A stretch of 64,000 bases of DNA from Epiperipatus broadwayi (GCA_028023455.1 JAQFVV010000281.1:184001-248000); one strand, 5' to 3'. Shown: positions 40,348 through 52,926, counted from the first letter of the stretch. Translations and numbers: made by a program. Notes: generated by a model not told the origin, from the letters alone.

Positions 40348-41350
40348 TCAGTATCTTTCTACCAAATTTATATCAATTATCTTTTCACTCATCTCTTTAA
40401 ATTTTACATTTGCTTTACCAACATCTCTTATAAAATCTATACTTTCTCTAAGGTAATTTGTCTTAACCTCCTTATTAAATTCATTTGACTCATTCAGCCA
40501 CTCATGGTATTTATTCCTCACTTCCTTCAACTCTTTCTGTATCATCTCTAAATCCTCACCAAATTTGGCATTAGCCTTTTTCAATTCCTTACACTGTACA
40601 TTGGACCTGTTTATAGTTTCATCCAAAACCTTTTCAATTTTCCCTATTTCTGCTTTTTTCTCTGCCATAGATTCACTCATGTACTTAAATAGGTCTTTCA
40701 AAAGTTCGAGTGACTTTCATTAATATCTTGAAGTTTAACTTTTATTTCAGTCTTAATTTTATTAAAAAACTGGTCTGACTGAGACTCCACTTCTTGAACC
40801 TTATAGCTCATTTCACTAACCTGCCCTATTATTTATGCCAACTGATTCCTTGCATCTACTATTTTTGCTTCAAGCATCATCAGTTTACTGTCCATCTTCT
40901 CCTCATGGATTATAAAATTATTTTCAATTTCTTTCAGATGATCTTCTGAGTGCTTATTATAATCGAGGAAGCTAACCTTAATTTCTTCTAACTTAATATC
41001 TTACTCATCTTTAGCTACTTTACAACTATTTTCCAATGACTGAAACTTCTGATTAAATTCTTCCACCGTTTTCACCCTAGAAGCTTCTATTTTTTCTTTT
41101 ACAAACTGCTGAAATCAGCCATTTTCTCCTCTAAACCAGCAACTTTATTTTCAAAACTATGTAATTTTCAGACAGCTCTCTGTGAGACTGAGACTGTTCA
41201 ATTTTTTAGACATCTCTTTCTGAAACTGAGACATCTTACTAAATCCAATCTCCATACATTCGAACATCAGCATAAAACGTTGTTGGAGATCAAGCCTGGC
41301 AACTCCTTGGGTTCTCTAGGGATCATTAATCTCTTCCAAATCACTCATTT
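40348..41350 (-). pseudogene. Coiled-coil gag of element C
   Basis: Minus strand, starting MSDLEEINDP near 41350. It reads ARLDLQQRFMLMFECMEIGF, then after shifts ASRVKTVEEFNQKFQSLENS, EEIKVSFLDYNKHSEDHLKE and VEVESQSDQ-like text, then the longest open part 40701-40348 (117 codons) with EKKAEIGKIEKVLDETINRS and EVRNKYHEWLNESNEF. Strong heptad pattern and many Lys/Glu throughout. Stops occur at about 41317, 41000, 40840 and 40705. I infer gag from position in the element and likeness in style to gag of B; a capsid domain was not seen. Confidence 0.55.
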
Positions 41351-42344
41351 TAAATATTTTGTAAACAACTATTTTAATATTCTCTAAAACAAAACTTTCA
41401 CCTTTGTAAAAATATCTATGCTTTAATAACAATAATTAAAATCTGCCCAAGACAACCAACCACTAAATCATCACCACCAATAATCTGAACCTCAACTATA
41501 ATCATCTGCAGTAGTCACAAGAACTTATAAATCCTTGATAATATCAACTCTTCACAATTCAATCGTAAATATATGTATACCCTGGAATAGGATTGTTATT
41601 GTCACCAGAAATCCATATAAGAAATTTGGAGTAAAATATATAGCAGTGAAACATACAATATTTCATCACCATTATGGAGCATCTGTCACATGATAATTAT
41701 TCTTGCAGTATGGAAAACTAAAAATGTAACAACAAGCAGAGCAGAACAACCTGTTTCACACCCACTATTCAACAACAAATTACCCCAAATAAAGCAGCAT
41801 TAAACTGTATATATTGTGCCATGACTTGTAAATACAAAGAAATATAACTGAAACGCATTTGTAACCAACAATAATTAATTAATCTAGTTCACACATTGCC
41901 ATATTGTACTCTGCAACTACCAATTAATCAATTAATTGGGCCACATGTTTATAAGGTGCCAAAAACTGTAATAGAATGCCCTGTAACCAAATGCCCCAAT
42001 TGTTGGGTGGCCAAAGACTGTAACCAAAATCTGAGCACATATGTCAAATCTAAGTACTCAAACCTATCACATTGCATGCTAACAACTGAAACCAAAAAGT
42101 CTGGTTAGGTCACAACATACAAAATTAATGATATAACATAAAATTGTTATGATCTAATCTGGTCATGGCCAGGGTACACTGTGAAGACCCATTATAGCAA
42201 TATGTGAGAGTACATTAGACAAATTATAAGTATGTAATTTGATTATTCTTCAAAACTTTAATCTGCGATTTTTCATTGCATGAGACCTTATGGCCAATGA
42301 TGAGCAAGATAGCATAACTTGTGAAACTATTAAAGATTATGAAT
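41351..42344 (-). other. Noncoding part of element C between repeat and gag
   Basis: No gene. It has a local degenerate duplication (GGGCCACATGTT/GGGTGGCCAAAGACTGTAACC phrases, 41930-42030). The true end of repeat C and any primer site may lie here: the gap hides the equivalent part of copy 1, so the boundary at 42345 is only the first base I can align. Confidence 0.45.
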
Positions 42345-42859
42345 TTTAGAATGACATATATGATTTTGGTACAAATGCAAGGCTAGGTATGAGCTTTGCA
42401 ATAATAATAAGCATGGGACACTTGGGTTCTTTTCTTATAAACTTAAGTTTAGAATTTAGCAAATAGCAGTGAGACTATTGTTATGTTTGATAAATTGCAA
42501 TTATAACATCAAAAAATAAATTCAATCATAGCATTATTTGGTAAATCTGTTTATAAGTTTATAAAATCAATCAATTTTGTAGCATATATTAAAATCAACA
42601 ATGCAAAGGTAAAATGATGGAGAAAGCAAATGGAATTTTATTGTACCCTACACATCATAAACTACCAAGGACAAAAGCATTCAAATGTTTTCTCAAAATA
42701 TTACTAAGACTCTTATATCATACTGACAACAGTACGTACTCCAATATATGCTCTGTTCAAGATATAGGATTTCTGGTTTTATGAATGATAAATAACAACG
42801 GCACAGTAAATTTAATTACAAATTAATGTTTATTTACAATTTTATGATTAACAAATAAT

Positions 42860-45592
42860 GGTTCTCATCTGAACCTTCATGTCAGCCATGGGTGGCATGA
42901 TTTCTAACCAAAAACACATAAATATAATGTTCCCAGGCTAGCGATTCTCTATTAATATTGACTTTTTTTGTTTGTTTACAAAGTTTACTTTCTTTCCTTT
43001 CTGAATTATTTTTCCCAAACAATATTTTTGACGATGGGATAATTAATAATAGTTGTTTTTTTAAATTTTTATTGTCAAGAGGGTCTTTTTTGGTTTGTGT
43101 TCAAATAGTAATTTGTGTTTTTTTAAAATAGTATTACTGTTTTTGTAAAATTGGATTGCCAAAATTCAAGAGAGAAGGCGTTTTTTTGATGGATCTTTAA
43201 ATAATAATTTACGTTATTTTGATAGGTTTACATTTGATTGCTGACAACAATTAGTGGGAGAGGTGTTTTTGTGTACGATTAAATAATAATTTACATTACT
43301 TTTATAGGTTTACATTTGATTGCCGACAACAATTATTGGGAGAAGTGGTTTTTTTCATGTGTGTGTGTATGTTTAAATAAAAATTAAAGTTACTTCTATT
43401 GGTTTACATTTGATTGACAACCGATCTGACTTCCTTTCATTTATAAATTATTGTTTTGGTTCTACAAATAAATATTTTTGACAATGGGGCAATAATAGTT
43501 GTTATTTGTTTAATTTTTATTGACAATGGGGTGTTTTTTGGTGTAGGTTCAAATAGTAATTTGGGTTACGTTTAAATAATAAGTTAGGTCTTACTTTGAT
43601 TGGTTTACATTTGATTGACACTAATTATTAGGAGGGGTGTTTTTTGTGTGTATGATTGTAGACAACAATTATTGGAAGATGGGTGTAACTGTTTAAAGAA
43701 TAGTAGTTTACATTACTTTTAGTGGTGATGTACATTTGATTGCTGACAATAATTAGTCAGATGGGTGGGTGTTTTTGCGTGATGATTAAATACTAATTTA
43801 CCTTCCTTTTAAATTACATTTGATTGCCAACAACAATTATTGGGAGAAAGGGGTTGTTTTTTGTGTATGTTTAAATCAAAATTGAAGTTACTTTTATCAG
43901 TTACATTTGATTGACAACCGATTTGACTTTCTTTTTTTTTTTTCGTTTATAAATTATGGTTTTGGTTTCCCCAAAACCTAATATTTTTGACAATGGGACA
44001 ATAATAGTTGTTGTTTCTTTCATTTTTATTGACAAGAATGAGTCTTTATTGGTGTATGTTCAAATAGTAATTTGGGTTATGTTTAAAAAATAATTGGTTT
44101 ACCTTACTTTTAGTACTTTACATTTGATTGCTGACAACAATTAGTGGGAGGGGTGTTTTTGTGTATGATTAAAGAATAATTGTACATTCTTTTTATTTTT
44201 TACATTTGATTGCTGACAACAATTATTGGGAGAAAGGGTTTTGCATTTTTTGTTTGTGTGTATGTTTAAATCAAAATTTAAGTGACTTTTATTGGTTATC
44301 ATTTGATTGACAACCGATTTGACTTTCTTTTTTTTCGTTTATAAATTATTTGGGTTTTCTCAAATAATATTCGGTTTGACAATGGGACAATAATAGTTGT
44401 TGTTTTTTTAATTTTGATTGACAAGAATGGGTCTTTTCCAGTGTATGTTCAAATAGTAATTTGGGTTATGTTTACCTAATAATTTATGGTCTGACTTTGA
44501 TTGGTTTACATTTGATTTCCAACAACAATTAGTGGGATGGTTTTTTTCTTTACAATTAAAGGATAATTGACATTCCTTTTATTTGACTGTTTGATTGCCG
44601 ATGACAACAATTATTGGGAGAAGGGTTTTTTGGGCTATGTTTAAATAAAAATTTTAGTTACTTCTTTTATTTTACATTTGATTGCCAACGACAACAATTA
44701 TCGGGAGAAGAAGGGATGTACGTTTAAATAAAAATTGAAGTTACTTCTTTTATTTTTTACATTTGATGAAGGCCATTTTGAATCCCTCAAACAAGCTTGC
44801 CTTTACGAAGTGAACATTTCTGTCGGCCACAATGAGACTTACAAATGAAAGTCGAAAGATGTTATAGAACCTCAAATCTGCATATATTTGCTGCACAATC
44901 CAATCTTTTCTTTCAGCAGCAGGATATTTTTTTCTGCTGTAGAAATATTCCAGCACCAGCTTCCATGTCTGGCAATTCCCATCTTTTCATGTTTTCTGTT
45001 ATTGGAATTAGCCATCTTCTTGGTCTCGGAAAATTTCTTGCTAAAACGTGACTCAAAGCGTGATCGTTTAAAAATTTTACACTACCTCACCATAATCGAG
45101 AATTTAGGAGGTTTATAGCTTTACGAGGACCAATCATGACACTGTTTAAATTGTTACAAGGTAATAGTACATCAATTCGTCTTAAAAAAGGCCCCAATGA
45201 AAATTTAAATAATTTTGACATGATCAAATTAACACACTCTCATATGATATTGTTATATAAAATACATAACACAGCATTATGATATAGTGTGTGACACAAA
45301 CAACTATGGCATTTTCCTCTGCTTTTAGCATCAGAAAAAGCCACGCTGTTAGCTGCTAAACTGAGTTAACATTCTTTCTAGATTTTATTGTAGAAAGAAG
45401 ACTTAACTCTGAGTTAACACTCTACCTTTTAGCATAGAAACAAGACTTAACTCCAAGTTAACAATCTTTCTAGGATTTATTTTAGAAAGAATGCTTAAAG
45501 ACTTGGGTGCGGCCGCAGAAACGGCATATTTCTAGAAATTTAGCTAGAAATAGTGCTATCACATGGCTGACATGAAGGATCAGATGAGAACC
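42860..45592. mobile_element. Element E: 31-bp TIRs, 8-bp target duplication
   Basis: 2733 bp. The ends start GGTTCTCATCTGA and run inverted over 31 bp with one mismatch (42860-42890 against 45562-45592). Flanked by CAAATAAT at 42852-42859 and 45593-45600; repeat C copy 1 has one such site near 36851, so insertion is proven by the empty site. No transposase. Left two thirds is a tandem array; right third (44770-45592) is moderately complex, with repeated GAGTTAACA and TCTTTCTAG phrases near 45370-45490. An 8-bp duplication fits hAT, Merlin or P groups; I cannot choose. Confidence 0.88.
43030..44770. repeat. Higher-order tandem array inside element E
   Basis: About four units of 390-510 bp begin with GACAATGGGACAATAATAG-like text near 43030, 43481, 43990 and 44382. 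Within them the phrase TTGCTGACAACAATTAGTGG (variants TTGCCGACAACAATTATTGG) recurs about 11 times, alternating with GTATGTTTAAATAAAAATT. Units have diverged. No coding. Confidence 0.8.
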
Positions 45593-46341
45593 CAAATAAT
45601 TTATGTAGGATGTTTAATATAATAAATAGATACATAAATAAACAAACAAATAAATAAAATAAAATATTATTCCATTTGTTTCCTTCAATAAATATATCAC
45701 AGGCACAGTTTTATAAATGCCTAATCATATATTTTATTATAATTTGGTCCAATTTCTGCCTTGAGGAAACTGTACTGAAATTCAACATCAAATCATGAAA
45801 TACCTAATGTGTCAGTTCCAGAACTAATAAACCTATACTATAAACCTATAATAATATAATAAATAATATTATATTTGCAGAATTTAGCTATAATGCAAAG
45901 CTAAATCAAAGTGAAAATTCAAACTTCAGTTCAGATAAAATATTAATTAACAAACAGTTAATCATTATGAAGATAATTTAGATAAGATGTCCTGCTACAC
46001 TTTATGACTAAACTTATAAGTTATACTTGCAGATGGAAGAACATGATTTTAGCATAATAATACAAAATACTTTGCCCAAACTTACATTTATGAAGTAAAA
46101 TGACATTCCTGTGGATGCATTCATCTATACATAGTGTAATGGGCATGTACACCATTACATTATTTTTTTTTAAATTAGACATGAAAAATAAAAGTTCGCA
46201 AATAAAAACTTCTTTTTTAATAATTAAAAATTGAAAATTAAAAATCATCTAAACTCTACTATATAAAACCGCACAGATGAAAAATTATTAAAAAAAAACT
46301 TTATTAAAGAAAAAAAAAGAAAAAAGTTTTAAAACTAAATA

Positions 46342-47560
46342 CACCTGGGTTTCTTTTTACGCGGACTTATTTAACACGATTTTGAAGTTACACGATTCGT
46401 GTTTCACCGGAAGTCGACCTCCGATAATGTGCTATTACTTTAAATAATAAATTTCACGCACTTACATTATATTGAAAGTAATAGCACATTATTGGAATTC
46501 TACTTTCATCTTAGTAATTTCAATATTTTTAGTGCTTTATAATAGTAAGATTTTATGCAATAATGAAATTAAAATCATGATTTCCACATTTTATGTATAC
46601 ACACATTAAATTTTACAAGATTATAATGTAAATTTGTTCAAACATTGTGCATGTTAATTTTGCATTTTAAATCACATTCTGTTTTTGCTTTTTAAAAAAG
46701 AACGTAATCAATTATTAATCATTTAGTGTCCACAAGATTATTTTTAAAAGGTCAGTAATAGCAGTGGGCACAATTAAATTTGACAATTAAAAATTAAAAT
46801 CTGATTTTTAATTGTAATTAACAATTTAAAAATTACTTACGGGTGACTTGAAATTAATGTGATGTAAAATGAAATTTGATTTTTAAATGTAATTGAAAAT
46901 TAAAGACAAAAATAAGAATTTAATTTTTAGTTGTTAGTTTTAATTAAATTTTTCCCAGCAGTGGTGAATAAAATGTCTTTTTATTATCATAAGTGTAAGT
47001 TCATAAACAATTAATAAAATCATCGTCATCATCAACAGAAAACCTTTAACACAACATGAGAGTGAAGTTGGCGCTAGTTGTATTTTCTCTTGTGAGAATA
47101 ATTGCTGAGATATTCTTGACTTTGTTTATGGAAAAGCCAAATACATCACATCACATCACATGAGAATCTGATTTTTTACTAGTTTGCAAACAAATGTGTT
47201 TTTGGGCAAATAGCAATAATAATTAAAACGTGTATAAAAAAATGTAAATTACTATACTGTAAATTATGCATAAAAATATATTATTTTGAATAAAATTAAA
47301 TATTATAGTTAAAAAAAGTTTGTCTTGTATCAATTTTTTTCAAATTTGAAATTTTTTATTAGTCATATTTTATTTCCTTATTTATTTTTTTGCGTGAATT
47401 TTAAAGTAATTTTACATTGGTGCTTTGGTTTTATGCGAATTTTGAAAAATCACAGACCGCATCCCCCCTTTTTCCATGTAAGTTACGTCTATTTTTGCAC
47501 TATTTTGTTTGCACGTGTTTTCTGAGGAACCTATCAATCGTGTAAAACAAGACCCAGGTG
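46342..47560. mobile_element. Family D TIR element, copy 2, inside family A copy 3
   Basis: 1219 bp. CACCTGGGTT at the left and GACCCAGGTG at the right, flanked by TA (46340-46341 and 47561-47562). Inverted relative to copy 1. The subterminal palindrome is at about 46409-46505, AATGTGCTATTACTTT facing AAAGTAATAGCACATT. No transposase frame. About 130 bp near 46795-46990 is extra compared with copy 1, and a 61-bp LINE tail is inserted at 47100. Confidence 0.87.
47100..47160 (+). mobile_element. 61-bp LINE 3' tail insertion
   Basis: AATTGCTGAGATATTCTTGA through a CATCACATCACATCACA tail, flanked by TGAGAAT at 47093-47099 and 47161-47167. Family D copy 1 has an uninterrupted site (complement near 29066-29075). 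The same sequence is the 3' UTR of the LINE at 56541-57401 (57341-57398), so this is an extremely 5'-truncated copy of that family. Confidence 0.87.
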
Positions 47561-49991
47561 TATTAAGAAAAAGACTTGAAAGATTTAAAGATAAAAAAAC
47601 AATGTACAATAATTTAATTAATTCTATTGTATAAAATGGAAAGGATTGTTTTAATTAGTAAAAGTAAACTAGCCCTTGGGCATTTCAAAATGTAGAAGTA
47701 AAGGTCAGATAGGAGAGAAAAAAACAATAGAAACTAATAGCCAATAAAAGAAATCCCTCAAAAAATGGACCTCAATGAAAGGGTCATCATCATCATGATG
47801 TAATGCATCCTTGATAAGAAAGTTGATTATAATAGGAAATAGATGTGATTGAGAGAAGTGATATGTGTTAAGTCAGAGAGAGTTGGAAGAGAAGGGATTG
47901 AAAGATGCTTTTTCAATTTCTTCAGTTGTTCTAAAAAATGAAACATTGTTGTCCCATATTGTGGACTATAAAACATCTGGGCCCAGCAATTAAATACCAG
48001 CTGCAATAAAGGACCAATGGCTAACTGCACACCAATCTCCTCATGACTTCATGGGAATTAACACCTTCCAAATTACAAGCAAGGAAAAACTATGGACTTT
48101 TTCTAAAAACAGTAAGAACTATATAGTTAATGAACATTTTCAAAACAGTAAGAACTTTAATTCCAAAACTTCTTAATATTTAAATAGAAGTAGAATTTCC
48201 TATCTGATTAAATTATTTATTAATTATTTTATTAAATATATATATTTTTAAAAAAACTCATTTCCATTAATTTATTTTTTCATTCTTTGAAATTTTTTTT
48301 ATGATGTTTTTTTGTATAAACAATTTTTAATAAATGTTAAATGTAAGTCAGGCATGAATGGCTGCATAGATTTGTAAAGTTATGTTAGTTTAAGGGAGGG
48401 TAATCTTAGGATATTTGTTTTGTAGTTAAATTGGGTCAATGGATTGTATATATTGGTGTAATTAGTAAATGTAGTATGAGGTCCACTATGTGCAGGATCA
48501 CATTATATGCTGCACACCCCCTTTTTGCCTATAGAATGGGATAGTAAAATGGAAAACACAGTCCCTTCCTATGGAGTTTTTTTTATTGCTCTTCTCATCA
48601 GACAGATGTAGTATTCCTGTCTGGATGAGAGTCAATGTTTTCTATAACCATGCTGTTCAGATGTACATTCCTGACAGTATGGTATTGGTGCTGTCATATT
48701 CATGCTGCATTGAATACATCGATATATCAGATAGATTGGCATTGGTTTGACTGCAAACTTTTGGCCTAAGATTAAATCAGGGATAGAATATTTTCTTTTC
48801 AAATGCAATCTATGTAGTCTATTCATATTCAACATTCTAATAAATATTAAACTCATCTGTGCAAACTTATAAAAGTAAAATGTAAATTAAATTCTAAAAT
48901 CTAAGTTAAAATGTAAGTTAAATTTTAAAGTAAAAGTGATACTAAAATAATTTTAAATCTTATATATGTTTAAATAAATGTTTGTTTGTGTTATTACTGG
49001 CAGTGGCTTCTATTATTTTTTTAATATTGAAATATTTTTAGATAAGAATTATTTGATAAATGTCTGCATCTCACTGAGCTAGTGGCATTGGGCTGATGAT
49101 CGAAATAAAACCATATATAGGTAAAGTTAGATCTTAACAGTGTGTATCTGCCTACTTTATAAATTTTCTAGGTTCAAGTAGCCTATTGGTGCTCTGTAGT
49201 ACAGATATGGTAAGACTTCCAACATCCACTTTCATTCTGACTGTTATAATAGGAATGTTCACACATAATGAAAAGTGTTTTAATAATAATGACAATTAAT
49301 ATACTGATTTATCTTGCTTAAAACATAAACATAGTAACAATATAATACAAGTGACATGAGTATAAAAGCAGAACCCTGGAAAGACTCATAAGACATTTCA
49401 TAAAAGTTTGACACCCACCATAAATTTATTAGTAATTCTCAAGCTTTTTGCAAGCACTATTTTATCAAATAAATATTTTATTCAATAACATAAATTTAAT
49501 TTAAACATAGTAAAAGTATAAATCATGAACCTCACATATAAATTCACATAAGAATAAAAATTAAAATTAATTCATTCTACTTAAATACATAAATAAAAGT
49601 GTACAACATTTTTGGAATACTTAAATTATTCGTGAAATCCATATAAAATGTCTTGAAAAATACTTACAAATTACACAAAGTAATAATTATAAATTATATC
49701 GGAATCCCATAGATGTAATTTTATCTGTTTGTTCCAGTTATTATGAGTACTTTTAAATTAATGAATTTATACGTGGGCTCTGTGAATATGAGATAATTCC
49801 AAAAACATGACATGTAGAGTTTAAATGAAAATGTTTTTCATAAGTTATTAAATTCTACATTTTTATCTAGCATTGTTCCAAGTTTATGATATCCAGGCTA
49901 TATTAATTTATCTATCCACATTTAAATCTAGGAATAATAATTAGAGCAAAATAATTTAATAATTCAAAATTGACGATAAAATCAGAAAGTA

Positions 49992-50104
49992 TGTCTTGTG
50001 TTGTTAGCCGAGAGGTATCGCAGCCGCAATGCAAGCAAGTAGTTGGTTGCAGACGGGTGTGGGTTCGCGTCCCGGCAGATGCTATGACATATGAAAAAAA
50101 AATC
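49992..50104 (+). repeat. tRNA-derived SINE, copy 3, with 14-bp target duplication
   Basis: 113 bp: TGTCTTGTG, A box TTAGCCGAGAGG, B box GGTTCGCGTCC, then GCTATGACATATG and an A-rich tail. Flanked by AAAATCAGAAAGTA at 49978-49991 and 50105-50118; repeat C copy 1 lacks it (near 38780). No body beyond the tRNA-like part, so it is one of the simplest possible SINEs. The tail does not match any LINE 3' end here. Confidence 0.9.
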
Positions 50105-50823
50105 AAAATCAGAAAGTAGTTTTAGTTAATTATTTAAAGGCTGTTACTATTATTCAAGTAGTAAACAAATTATACGTTCAGATAAGATAATCAATTCTTT
50201 ATTATTTAATTACTGATACACAAAACACTAAAGTAGCGTTTCAATAAAATTTAGCATTTGAATGTGATTTTAAACATCTTTTTTTTTTTAAAAGTAAAGT
50301 TTTCATGTCAGAAAAACATCTGCAATTAAAATATTTATTTAATGTTGCCAGTTTGCATGCAATAAAATATTCCAAAACATACATATCTTCTGCTATTAAT
50401 TCTACCTTTAAAGTTCAACATTCCGACATATTTTAAATGTATATATTGAGCAAATTACTAGCGATTTGAAGTAGACGGCAGACTTGAATAGACTCTTTAA
50501 ATGTAGCAGCTCATACTATTATTAAATATCACCATTTTTATATTTCAATTCATATGAGAATTCTTGGTTAATCCAGTTGCTTATCAATTATTTTTAAAAT
50601 ATGCTTAACATGTTTTGCTTACATTTTATTCTTACACCATTTTGTCTCTTAATAATTCTATGATTGCTCTCTTTCACTGAAACACACATGTGTATTATAT
50701 TTTTCATTTAATGATTAAAAATTAGTTAAATAAATGGCTTTTGAATTAAATGTAAATAGTTTCTATGATTATCTTAAATAAATAAGAATTATTATTATTT
50801 GTAATCACATTTTACTAAACTTC

Positions 50824-52920
50824 AGATTGAAACATTTTTCAATTATTTTTTTTAAAGTAAAAATTCCCAAACACTAAACAAATATCACCATGTTTCAACT
50901 TCTTTTCCCATTGCTGCTTTCTCTTTCCTCCAACTTGTAAAATCATTGTTAAAAAGTACAGCATTTTAAAGAGAGAGAGAAAAAATCACATAATTATTAA
51001 ATGTTTCTAAAACTCCTTAGCGCACTTCAATAGAATACCTAATTAGAATTTAATAGATTTCATATCAAGAAAATATAAATATTTGAAAATACTTTTTTAA
51101 ATATTATATTATTCGATAATATTAATTTTTCATTAGAGGGATATATCACATACTAATTTCTTCTGTAATAATTACTAAATTTGAACTTTTTATCTGTTCA
51201 TCTTTTTTTATAAGTTATATTTGCTTATAATCTATTTGCTTTTTAGATTTTGAACCATCTTAGTTTATGTTCTTCCTTGATATTATTTATGAAAATAAAT
51301 AATTCCTTCTTTAAAAAAATATAATATTTCAGTTCAACTTATAATATACATATTCTTTAATATAAGCAAGAGTTATTTTTTTAGCATTATATAAAATTAT
51401 CAATTACTCTGGAATTACATTCATGGCTGTTAAAAGCACATATTGTTATTAAAATCTTAGATTTTACTTTCCTTTCAGCATGCAAGTTTTTCTATCTAAA
51501 ATAATTGTTTTTAAAAAATAAGCTCATAATTACCATTAGCTAGCTAACTTAAAGTTCTATAAAGTGTTTTAACAATTCTATAACAACTGTTCTTTTTAAA
51601 TAAATAAAGATTTCTTAGTAAATTAATTCTTATAATCATTAAAAAGAAAGAGATAACAAAACACATTCTTATGCAAACAGACTTGTAAACTTGTTAAATT
51701 TGTTGATAATCAATTTTTAAAGAATAATAAAGCTGTTCCTTTGCACTTTTAATAGTAACTATGATTTGAGTATAATTTAACATTAAGATAGGATTTATTT
51801 ACTTCATAATCATTTTATAATCCTTTTACAACATATTGTATATAATTATCCAGATTCTTAAAGGCAGCTTTTAACTTATTTTAAAATAAACCATGATAAA
51901 AGTTACAAATTTTATGGAACTAACAAAAATAGATTAATTAGTTTCTACTGTTGATTCAATTCTCCCCCAATTTTGTCTGCTCATCTTTTGTTATATTGTA
52001 GACAGTATGGCCTCAGACTATTAAAGAAATCAATTTCATTGGTTATCTACTTTTAATTAACTGAAAAATTCTTGAATAAATTACATTTTGTTTACAATTT
52101 GTAACAATAATACCAAAGCATAATAAAAGTTAATAAAATATTCAAACATTTAAATAATACATTTAATTACACTTAAATTAATATAATTATAATTTTTAAT
52201 CTTTGTAATATTTATTGATTATTACTATTTAAAAATTATAATATTAAATAATTTAATATTCTTAATTGGAATAAAACATATAATTTCCACCCAGAAATGA
52301 AATTCATTTATTTTTGTAAATAAGATTCTGCCCACTAATCCATGCACACACATTATTAAAGAGTCACTGCAATGAAAATCAAATAAACAGTCCTATTATA
52401 ATTATTATAAATTTTTATGAATATAATTTAAATATACTTATAACTATTAAATAAAGTTTCTGTTGATATAAATATAACTTTTAAACTATGCATGACTATT
52501 ACAGAAGGGGTCTGTTAGTTACATTAATAAAATTTTATACTTTATATTATATAAATTAAACTTTTAATAAACTATAATATTAATACAATTGTGTACATTG
52601 CAAAAATTAAAATTTTGGCCATTATGTAAAATTTAAATAATTCTTTGAAATAGCTATCAAATTGAAAAGTTACAATATATATATATACACACATACAGTA
52701 ATTAGATAATTAAAAATTTTATCCACTTAGGAGCACTTTTGATTATCCTAGTAATCTTTGTCAACTAACAATTTGAAAGGCTAAACTTTCCAAATTCCAT
52801 GATTTTAACATTTCTGTTAATTAAGTCATGTTTGTATTTGTATATTGGCATAGCTTCCTTTAATTTTTTTTTATTATTTTTTCAGTTTGCAATATTTTTA
52901 CATTCTTATTTAGAAATAAT
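50824..52920. other. AT-rich region, no gene seen
   Basis: Very AT-rich with no recognisable protein or repeat apart from short TA tracts near 52676-52690. It lies between the aligned end of repeat C and the Penelope-like relic and may be insertion into, or flank of, element C. Confidence 0.45.
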
Positions 52921-52926
52921 AGCCTT

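Larger units (their letters stand above)
46135..49248 (+). mobile_element. Family A element, copy 3, split by a D element
   Basis: Starts TGTAATGGGCATGTAC and ends CTGACTGTTATA, flanked by ATAG at 46131-46134 and 49249-49252: a 4-bp target duplication. Without the D insertion it is about 1.9 kb. Shares the TGAATGGCTGCATAGATTTG block (48355) and the GGCAGTGGCTTCTATT block (49000) with the other copies. Noncoding. Confidence 0.88.
42345..50823 (-). repeat. Long repeat C, copy 2 (proposed 5' LTR), heavily interrupted
   Basis: Partner of 36346-39503. It carries element E (42860-45592), family A (46135-49248) and a SINE (49992-50104) that copy 1 lacks, and lacks the fold-back at 37102 and about 270 bp at 37790-38060. 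The match stops at AAGTTTAG near 50823. If 53695-54002 is the outer end of the same LTR, a further 2.9 kb insertion separates them. Confidence 0.75.

Noticed and set aside
41896-42108. Plus-strand 70-codon frame
   Set aside because: It falls on a local degenerate repeat in the leader of element C and has no protein-like pattern.
44750-45118. Overlapping open frames of 68-76 codons in element E
   Set aside because: Both strands are open over the same bases, composition is not transposase-like and no motif is seen.
45508-45515. NotI site GCGGCCGC as a sign of vector or linker contamination
   Set aside because: It lies inside element E, which has exact TIRs and target duplications and no vector sequence; a chance site.
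47325-47609. Small frames on both strands in family D copy 2
   Set aside because: Not shared with family D copy 1; no transposase motif.
49992-50096. A genuine tRNA gene
   Set aside because: A and B boxes are present, but I could not form a proper acceptor stem, an A-tail and a 14-bp target duplication are present, and the partner repeat lacks it.
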